Below are positions 15,267-20,979 of a DNA stretch of 40,796 nucleotides, one piece after another; position 1 is the first letter of the stretch, and each line of letters opens with the position of its first letter. The position numbers were made by a program, and so were the translations under genes. The notes beneath the pieces were generated by a model. It worked only from the letters and a program-made list of their open reading frames with translations, was not told where the DNA came from and ran no database searches. The stretch is from Muribaculaceae bacterium (lineage in GTDB: Bacteria; Bacteroidota; Bacteroidia; Bacteroidales; Muribaculaceae): the NCBI GenBank assembly GCA_017454355.1, contig JAFTDD010000089.1, positions 1 to 40,796 on the forward strand, in the 5' to 3' direction.

Positions 15267-15911
15267 TCAACTGAGGTGGTTGCGCACTATGGCGAGAAAG
15301 TCGGCGGCGGTGGCGTCGTCTGCGTCCCAACCAAGGTCTTGCAGGAAGTAGCGCTCGGCCTCGGCGTAACTCGTCATGCCTTCGATGCGGCGCAAGGCGT
15401 CGTCCATCAGGGCATCGTTGCCGCGGAACAGTTCGCGGCGGAAGCGGAAGCGATCGTTCAGCGAGAAGGCGCGGCGCAGTTCGCGCGCTATGGCCCGCTG
15501 CAGTTTCTCGTCCACGCGCATTGTCTCCTCGGGGGCCGACGCGGGGGCGTCGGCATGGCCAACGGGAGCCGACGCGGGGTCAACCGGAGCCGACGCGGGG
15601 GCGTCGGCATGGCCAACCTTGGGAGGCTCTGTGTATTCGGCCGCGCCGAACATTTCGCGCGGCTCGTCCTCGTCGCTGTGGTCCGGCTGGTCGTCCCCAC
15701 GTGCGTCCCCGCCAAGGCGAGGCCCTACATCCTCCGAACCGTCCCCGCCAAGGCGAGGCTCAGCATCAACACGCGCCTCGACGATTGCCGATAATTGCCG
15801 CGTCTTGTCGCGCAGCAACTCCAACGCCTCGGCCGGTGCCTCGTCGCCGCGTCTGTCGAGCAGCAGCGCCAGACTCTCCACCTCGAGAGCCAGTTTTAAT
15901 ATCTCGTTCAT
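15267..15911 (-). CDS. Conserved protein of unknown function with inserted intergenic-type repeats
   Basis: 214 residues. The N-terminus (NEILKLALEVESLALLLDRRGD) is helical; the C-terminal about 80 residues (LNDRFRFRRELF, YFLQDLGWDADDATAADFLAIV) are the conserved part that I recognise from Bacteroidales proteins next to cell-wall genes, without known function. The middle is low-complexity: residues 50-72 hold PRLGGD twice, and residues 98-129 hold GHADAPASAP twice. In DNA these correspond to two GCCAAGGCGAGG blocks and two GCCGACGC/GCGTCGGC palindromes that resemble intergenic repeats. It follows dacB by 45 bases and precedes rsmI. Confidence 0.7.
   Translation of the reverse strand: MNEILKLALEVESLALLLDRRGDEAPAEALELLRDKTRQLSAIVEARVDAEPRLGGDGSEDVGPRLGGDARGDDQPDHSDEDEPREMFGAAEYTEPPKVGHADAPASAPVDPASAPVGHADAPASAPEETMRVDEKLQRAIARELRRAFSLNDRFRFRRELFRGNDALMDDALRRIEGMTSYAEAERYFLQDLGWDADDATAADFLAIVRNHLS
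15535..15764. repeat. Repeat insertions inside the 15267-15911 gene
   Basis: Two copies of an 8-bp stem with GGGG loop, GCCGACGC/GCGTCGGC (15535-15554 and 15589-15608), and two copies of CCCCGCCAAGGCGAGGC (about 15707-15723 and 15743-15759). The first of the latter continues as CCTACA, giving GCCAAGGCGAGGCCCTACA, which differs at two positions from the intergenic block at 35835-35853 (GCCAAGGCCAGGTCCTACA). Confidence 0.75.
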
Positions 15912-15918
15912 CTCTTTT

Positions 15919-15972
15919 TTCTAGTGTTTCTAGTTTTTCTAGGGATTCTAGTTTTTCTAGGGATTCTGGGGT
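15919..15972. repeat. 9-bp array (TTCTAGTTT/TTCTAGGGA) overlapping the dacB 3' end
   Basis: Six 9-bp units: TTCTAGTGT, TTCTAGTTT, TTCTAGGGA, TTCTAGTTT, TTCTAGGGA, TTCTGGGGT. The dacB stop codon (15959-15957) and its last residues KPQNP are made by the array. It ends 8 bases above the ATG of the next gene. The unit is related to that of the 12-unit array at 23976-24083. Confidence 0.85.
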
Positions 15973-17435
15973 TTCGGGCCGAACAGGTTCACCAGCAGTT
16001 GCCCCAGGCCGCCGCGCAGCGTGCGCCGCGGGCAGGTGTAGTTGTTGACCAGCGTGGCCCACGTGTAGCGCGGCTCGTCGGCCGGCCAGTAACCCACAAA
16101 GCATTGCACATCGCTCATGCTGCCGCTCTTGAGCACAATCTCGCCGGCCAGCGGCGACCCCGTGAGCGGCTCGCCCACGCGTGCGGCGGCCTGCGGCATC
16201 AAGTGCCGCAGTTTGATGTCGCCGGCATACATGCGGCTCTCGGCCACACGCAGCATATCGGCAAAAAAGCGCGCCGACGACTTGTTAGCCCTTGCCAGGC
16301 CGCTGCCGTCGCGCATGAATAGCGGCGCGGTGTCTATGCCCAGGCCTTTGAGGCAGCGCTTGACGGCGGCCACACCGGCCACGTCGAGGTCGACAGCCTC
16401 GCCGGCGGCGCACGCCGCCAGATAGGCGCTGTCGCGCACGGCCACGGCGCGCAGCAGCGAGTGGGCAAACATATTGTCGCTACGGTCGAGCAACGACCGG
16501 ATAATCTCGGCCACAGTGGGCGAGTGGTGCGTCAGCAGCAACTCGCGGTCCTCGCCGTGGCCCGGTTGCTCGCCCATTGGGATGCCGGCACGCTCGAGGG
16601 CGGCGCGCAGTTCGGCCTCAAACAGTGCCGCCGGCAGCGGGTTGGCCGCCGTGAAACCGTGATGACGCCGGTCCACCTCGCCGTGCACCACAATCGTGGG
16701 CACACCGTAGCCGGCGGTGCAGTCGAGCGTGTTGCCTCGTGCCACCACTGTGGTGTTGTCGACAAGCGTCAGCCCCGGCACGCTCGGCGTGGTGTAGAGG
16801 ATTGCGATGCCATCGCGGTCCACATCCAGCGACAACTCGATGAGGTTGTCGCGCCAGTTGAAGGAGTGCACGCCCGCGCCGTAGTCCCACGCCAGGTCGT
16901 TGACACACCAGTCGACCTGATAGGGCGTGGTGTTGCCGTAGAGCGAGCCGTCCACGCGCAGGCAACCCATCACGCGCTTGATGCCGCGCCGCTGCAGGGC
17001 GGCAACGATTTGCTGCACCAGGTCGCTGTCCTGCTTGATATATCGCGAGGCCATCGCCGGGTCGCCGCTGCCCGTCACCATCAGGTCGCCGTGCAGCGTG
17101 CCGTCACGGTCCACCTTGCCGCAGGTCCACACCGGCGTGGCAAAGCGGTAGTCGGCGCCAAGCGTCTCCAGGGCGGTGAGCGATGTGACGGTCTTCATCG
17201 TCGAGGCGGTGATCTCGCTGCAGTCCACATCGTGGCCGGCAACCATCTCGCCCGTGGCGATGTCCATCACGGCCACGCCCAGCGACGCGTGTCGCATATA
17301 CGGCTTGCCGGCAAGCGTATCCACCGCCCACTGCGGCGGCACGGCCGCGACGCTCAGGCAGCATAGAAGCAGTCCGGCTACCAGCCCCATTCTGAAGGAG
17401 GGCGTGATGAGTGTCTCGATTATTTTCTTCAGCAT
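15957..17435 (-). CDS. dacB: D-alanyl-D-alanine carboxypeptidase/endopeptidase (PBP4 type)
   Basis: Periplasmic penicillin-binding protein that trims or cleaves peptidoglycan cross-links. The 492-residue protein has a signal anchor (MGLVAGLLLCCLSVAAVPP) and the three active-site motifs: S78-T-M-K81, S317-D-N319 and K436-S-G. The insert between motif 1 and 2 is long, as in the S13 family. Its own promoter lies at 17483-17490, divergent from dut. The last codons are formed by the 9-bp array at 15919-15972, so the C-terminal tail (GPKPQNP) has probably been rewritten by the repeat. Confidence 0.92.
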   Translation of the reverse strand: MLKKIIETLITPSFRMGLVAGLLLCCLSVAAVPPQWAVDTLAGKPYMRHASLGVAVMDIATGEMVAGHDVDCSEITASTMKTVTSLTALETLGADYRFATPVWTCGKVDRDGTLHGDLMVTGSGDPAMASRYIKQDSDLVQQIVAALQRRGIKRVMGCLRVDGSLYGNTTPYQVDWCVNDLAWDYGAGVHSFNWRDNLIELSLDVDRDGIAILYTTPSVPGLTLVDNTTVVARGNTLDCTAGYGVPTIVVHGEVDRRHHGFTAANPLPAALFEAELRAALERAGIPMGEQPGHGEDRELLLTHHSPTVAEIIRSLLDRSDNMFAHSLLRAVAVRDSAYLAACAAGEAVDLDVAGVAAVKRCLKGLGIDTAPLFMRDGSGLARANKSSARFFADMLRVAESRMYAGDIKLRHLMPQAAARVGEPLTGSPLAGEIVLKSGSMSDVQCFVGYWPADEPRYTWATLVNNYTCPRRTLRGGLGQLLVNLFGPKPQNP

Positions 17436-17482
17436 TTGTTATTTGGTTGATTCGAGTGGTCGAGTAGTCGATTATTAGAATG

Positions 17483-17490
17483 CAAAGGTA
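17483..17490 (-). promoter_or_regulatory. -7 box of dacB
   Basis: On minus: TACCTTTG followed by CATTC; leader of about 45 bases containing CGACTACT/CGACCACT 8-bp repeats before ATG 17435. The divergent dut promoter is 62 bases away. Confidence 0.7.
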
Positions 17491-17552
17491 CAAAAAAGTT
17501 TTTACAATCGTTATTTTAAACGTTCTTGTTTCATGATTTGCCACATTTTTTA

Positions 17553-17560
17553 TACCTTTG
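17553..17560 (+). promoter_or_regulatory. -7 box of dut
   Basis: TACCTTTG, with TGCC after it. Transcription near 17567 would give a leader of roughly 205 bases that contains the entire composite element at 17578-17759. Confidence 0.65.
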
Positions 17561-17577
17561 TGCCATCTAACGACTAT

Positions 17578-17759
17578 CGTTGAGGGGTTGAGCGTTGAGA
17601 GGTTGAGCCAATCGCTGTTGCGATTGGGAAGGAATGTAGGGTCCGGCAAAGACAAGGCAAGCCTCGTCCCTACAACCTGACTGCAAGCAGAGACAAATCA
17701 ATTCTCTCCGAGCGCGTCAGCGCGAGGCTCAACCTCTCAACCTCTCAACCTCTCAACCT
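17578..17759. repeat. GGTTGAG composite element, copy 1 (dut leader)
   Basis: The left array CGTTGAG/GGGTTGAG/CGTTGAG/AGGTTGAG (17578-17607) is followed by the stem CCAATCGC (17608-17615)/GCGATTGG (17620-17627), a TGTAGGG-type middle, a CGCG-TCAG-CGCG mini-stem (about 17713-17724) and the right array (CTCAACCT)x4 (17728-17759). The two arrays are inverted repeats. CTAACGACTA words on both sides may be duplicated target or heptamer remnants. Other copies: 26105, 31437, 35716. Confidence 0.85.
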
Positions 17760-17773
17760 CTAAACGACTAAAT

Positions 17774-18214
17774 ATGATTACAGTGAAAGTTGTCAACCGT
17801 TCGCCGCACGCGCTGCCGTCGGCGGCCACCGCGCTGAGCGCGGGCATGGACCTGCGGGCATGGCTGCCCGAGGGACCGCTCACGTTGCAGCCGCTCGCGC
17901 GCGCCCTGGTGCCCACAGGCCTGTTTATCGAGTTGCCCGCCGGCTATGAGTGTCAGGTGAGGCCACGCAGCGGGCTCGCCCTCAAGCGCGGTCTGACGGT
18001 GCTCAACACGCCGGGCACGATCGATGCCGACTATCGCGGCGAGGTGGGCGTGATTTTGGTAAACCTGGACGCTGAGCCGCAGACCATCGCCGACGGCGAC
18101 CGCATCGCCCAGATGGTGGTGGCGCGCCATGAGACTGTTGAATGGCGGCCCGTCGACGCCCTCGACCACAGCGACCGCGGCGCCGGCGGCTTTGGCCACA
18201 CCGGCCGCCGCTAA
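17774..18214 (+). CDS. dut: Deoxyuridine 5'-triphosphate nucleotidohydrolase
   Basis: Hydrolyses dUTP to dUMP and pyrophosphate, keeping uracil out of DNA and feeding thymidylate synthesis. The 146-residue trimeric-type enzyme shows all five motifs: SAGMDLRA (I), RPRSGLAL (II), [14 protein letters not shown] (III), GDRIAQMVV (IV) and the C-terminal [11 protein letters not shown] (V). Start ATG follows the composite repeat element closely, which therefore sits in its mRNA leader. The next gene starts 62 bases downstream with its own promoter. Confidence 0.96.
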   Translation: MITVKVVNRSPHALPSAATALSAGMDLRAWLPEGPLTLQPLARALVPTGLFIELPAGYECQVRPRSGLALKRGLTVLNTPGTIDADYRGEVGVILVNLDAEPQTIADGDRIAQMVVARHETVEWRPVDALDHSDRGAGGFGHTGRR

Positions 18215-18239
18215 CCCTCCCCAATCGCCAAAAAAACCG

Positions 18240-18247
18240 TAACTTTG
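18240..18247 (+). promoter_or_regulatory. -7 box of the kinase-like gene
   Basis: TAACTTTG followed by CAACC, 29 bases before ATG 18277. This supports start 18277 over a longer upstream frame that begins inside dut. Confidence 0.65.
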
Positions 18248-18276
18248 CAACCAATAATAATTTATCAGACCTGATT

Positions 18277-19092
18277 ATGAATAACGCAGATTTTTGGGCT
18301 TCCGTTCGCAGTATTATTGCCGAGGGCTTCTCGCCTGAAGGTCTGCTAAAACTAGATAGTTATGCAGAACAGTTTATCAGTGGAAGGCTTGTATATCAAC
18401 GATTTTCATCGCGAGAACAGTATGGCTGCGCAATTGGCGGTACGACAAATGTCATTGCGTCCCTACTCGCGGGAGCAGAAGATTGCCCAAATCAAGATGT
18501 TGCACACACTCTCAGCGACTTCCAAAGTGAACTCGAACGCGGAGCGAAGCAGGAGACTGTTATAGAGTGTTGGGCTAAGGCAGTTGGTTGCTGGAATGAT
18601 AACGTTGACTCATTGCTACAAAGTTCCTTTGGTGAGGAAATCGCTGAAGGTGGTGAAGCGATGGTGTACGATCACGGTGCAACTTTAATAAAGAGTATAG
18701 GCCTAGATTATTTTATTTTGCCCATTTTAGCATTGGATAGAATATCTCTCCACAATGCATATTTTCCCGAAACACAATTGATCGTGTTGGGATTCGGCAG
18801 GGATAGCAAAAACGAGTTCAAAATTATATGTGAACAACCATTCATTGTGGGCTCACATGTCAGCGACAATGAAATTGCGGGATATATGCGTCGCATGGGG
18901 TTTGAACTGAAAAATGCCCGCAACTGGACTTATGCAACACCTGACATCTATTTGAGCGATATGCATGATGAGAATGTGATAATTGCCGAAAACGGAGCGT
19001 TCTGTGTCGTGGATTGCGACATCAGAATTAATACTCCTGAACTAAGGCAGGGAGGCATAAGAAAACTCACCACTAAAGTGAAGTTTTTGTGA
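18277..19092 (+). CDS. Putative kinase of the polyvalent-protein kinase type, AT-rich, probably acquired
   Basis: 271 residues. The motif IYLSDMHDENVIIAENGAFCVVDCDIRINTP (split here: DMHDENV, then FCVVDCDIRIN) matches the catalytic loop D-x-H-x-x-N and the metal-binding D of the kinase domain known from phage and mobile-element polyvalent proteins; EEIAEGGEAMVYDHGATLIK resembles the glycine loop and lysine strand. The N-terminus (RLVYQRFSSREQYGCAIGG) recurs in stand-alone relatives in Bacteroidetes. The coding sequence is visibly more AT-rich, with different codon choice, than dut before and the TPR gene after it. I infer horizontal transfer. Substrate unknown; kinase assignment is moderately sure. 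Confidence 0.7.
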   Translation: MNNADFWASVRSIIAEGFSPEGLLKLDSYAEQFISGRLVYQRFSSREQYGCAIGGTTNVIASLLAGAEDCPNQDVAHTLSDFQSELERGAKQETVIECWAKAVGCWNDNVDSLLQSSFGEEIAEGGEAMVYDHGATLIKSIGLDYFILPILALDRISLHNAYFPETQLIVLGFGRDSKNEFKIICEQPFIVGSHVSDNEIAGYMRRMGFELKNARNWTYATPDIYLSDMHDENVIIAENGAFCVVDCDIRINTPELRQGGIRKLTTKVKFL

Positions 19093-19157
19093 GCCTTTCA
19101 CCAAGAATCTCCATACAAGATGTTAATGAAAATGCTCGAAAAAATCGAAATTTGAGA

Positions 19158-20846
19158 ATGATAAAGAAACTGATAAAGAACGTCATCTCCCACTCCTTCG
19201 GGAGGGTGGCGATACTATGCCTGCTCGCTTGTTGCTTTGTTTTCTCCTCCTCCTTTAGGGGGGGGGTTGGGGGAGGACTTGCTCTGGCCGGCGACGACGA
19301 CGCGCGCTGGCGCCGCGCCAAGAGCGAGTACGCCTTTGAGGAGGCGTTGCGCATGGACGCCCTCGACAGTGCCGAGGCCACTGTGGCCTTGCTGCGCCAC
19401 GCGCTCGCCCTGGACAGCACCAACACCGCTGCGGCCTACTATCTGGGTCTGGCCGGCATGGCGCAACAAGGCCGCGACATGGAACACTATCAAGAGGCGC
19501 TTGCCATGATGAAACGGCACTTTGACGCTCACCCCGGCGACTACTACGAGGCGATGATCTACGGCGACGCGTGCGCCGCCATCGGTCAGCCGCGGCAGGC
19601 GCTGGCCGCCGCCCAAGCCATCGCGGCCGTGGAGCCCAATAAGTTTGAGGTGCTGGCGCGTCTGGCCCGGGCCTACTCCATCAACCGTATGCCCGAGCGG
19701 GCGCTGGCCGTCTATGACAGCATCGAGGCCATGCACGGCACGAGCCAGGCCGTGACCGACCGCAAGATCGAGTGCCGCCTGCAGATGGGCGACAGCGCCG
19801 GCGCTGTCGCCGAGCAGCGCACCCTGTTGGCCACCGCGCCCCAGAGCGTGGAGTACACCCTGGCGATGGCCAACGTGATGTTCCAACTTGACCGGCGCGA
19901 CAGCGCGTTGGTCTATCTTGACCGCGCCGAGGCCATCGCCCCGAGCGACGGCAACGTGTTCGCCACGCGCGCTCTGTTCTATAACGCCGTGGGCGACAGC
20001 GTGAACTACCTCAAGGAGACCTATCGCGCGCTCACCAGCGATAACCTCGACCTGGACGACAAGCAGCGGCTGCTGGTGAACGCCGCGCGGCGCCTCTATG
20101 TGCCCGGCGACACGAGCGCGCGGGCGGCGACACTCTTCGAGACGCTCATCGCCCGTCACCCCCACGAACCCGTCTTCCACCGCAACTACGCCGACTATCT
20201 GGTGGCCTGCGAGCGCTACACCCAGGCGGCCGAGGAACTCTCCTACGCCCTCGACATGGACCCCACCGACGTCGAGTTGTGGCACCGCCTGATGATTGTG
20301 CAACTCATTGACCACGATTATGAGAAGACCATCGCCACCGCCGCCAAGGCCATCGAGTATAACGACAGCGACCCCGAGGTGCACTCCTACGTTGGCCAGG
20401 CCTATTACCAGATGCAGCGCTATGACGAGGCCGTGGCGGCCTACGACCGCGCGTTGGCATTGAGCGACAGCACCGATGTGGAGGAACTGTCCAACCTGAC
20501 GGGAGTGCGCGGCGACGCCCTCTTCCAGGCCGGCGACACCGTGGCCGCCTTTCAAGCCTACGAGCAGTCGCTCGCCCTCAACCCCGATAACGCCGGCATA
20601 CTCAATAATTACGCCTACTTCCTCGCCCTGAGCAACCGCGACTTGGACCGCGCCCTGCAGATGGCGCGGCGCGCCGTGGATCTCACTCCCGGCAGCGCCA
20701 CCTACCTTGACACCCTCGCCTGGGTCTACCACATGCTCGGCGACCGCGACAACGCCCTGCTCTACATCCGTCAGGCCATCGACGCCGAGCCTGACCCCCA
20801 GGGCGAACTGCTCGACCACCTCCACGCCATTGAGTCCTCCCAATAA
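19158..20846 (+). CDS. Secreted tetratricopeptide-repeat protein
   Basis: 562 residues with a signal-like N-terminus (VAILCLLACCFVFSSS) and then about a dozen TPR units, for example AAAYYLGLAGMAQQGRD, YDEAVAAYDRALALSDST and NNYAYFLALSNRDLDRAL. Such proteins are periplasmic or outer-membrane scaffolds; the partner is unknown. Start ATG 19158 (MIKKLIKN) is preferred to the GTG at 19089, which overlaps the previous gene. Just after the hydrophobic core, FRGGVGGGL is encoded by a CTCCTTTAGGGGGGG-TTGGGGGAGG stretch (19245-19280) of the kind usually seen between genes; this may be another repeat insertion. Confidence 0.85.
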   Translation: MIKKLIKNVISHSFGRVAILCLLACCFVFSSSFRGGVGGGLALAGDDDARWRRAKSEYAFEEALRMDALDSAEATVALLRHALALDSTNTAAAYYLGLAGMAQQGRDMEHYQEALAMMKRHFDAHPGDYYEAMIYGDACAAIGQPRQALAAAQAIAAVEPNKFEVLARLARAYSINRMPERALAVYDSIEAMHGTSQAVTDRKIECRLQMGDSAGAVAEQRTLLATAPQSVEYTLAMANVMFQLDRRDSALVYLDRAEAIAPSDGNVFATRALFYNAVGDSVNYLKETYRALTSDNLDLDDKQRLLVNAARRLYVPGDTSARAATLFETLIARHPHEPVFHRNYADYLVACERYTQAAEELSYALDMDPTDVELWHRLMIVQLIDHDYEKTIATAAKAIEYNDSDPEVHSYVGQAYYQMQRYDEAVAAYDRALALSDSTDVEELSNLTGVRGDALFQAGDTVAAFQAYEQSLALNPDNAGILNNYAYFLALSNRDLDRALQMARRAVDLTPGSATYLDTLAWVYHMLGDRDNALLYIRQAIDAEPDPQGELLDHLHAIESSQ

Positions 20847-20882
20847 TTCACAATTCATAATGTGTAATGCAAAAATATTTTG

Positions 20883-20890
20883 TACCTTTG
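20883..20890 (+). promoter_or_regulatory. -7 box of the TPR/beta-barrel operon
   Basis: TACCTTTG with CATTTC after it. The leader of about 82 bases carries GTTCGGTGTGC, as in the tyrS leader, and loose AACGA-type 7-bp units ending at the ATG (20980). Confidence 0.7.
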
Positions 20891-20979
20891 CATTTCAAAA
20901 ACAAAACCCGTTCGGTGTGCAACCCCTCGTGGCTGTCCCCGGCGACCAATGACCAACGAATAACGACAAACGACCAACT

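Noticed and set aside
19089-19157. GTG start for the first TPR gene
   Set aside because: It overlaps the kinase gene and would place 23 non-hydrophobic residues before the signal peptide.
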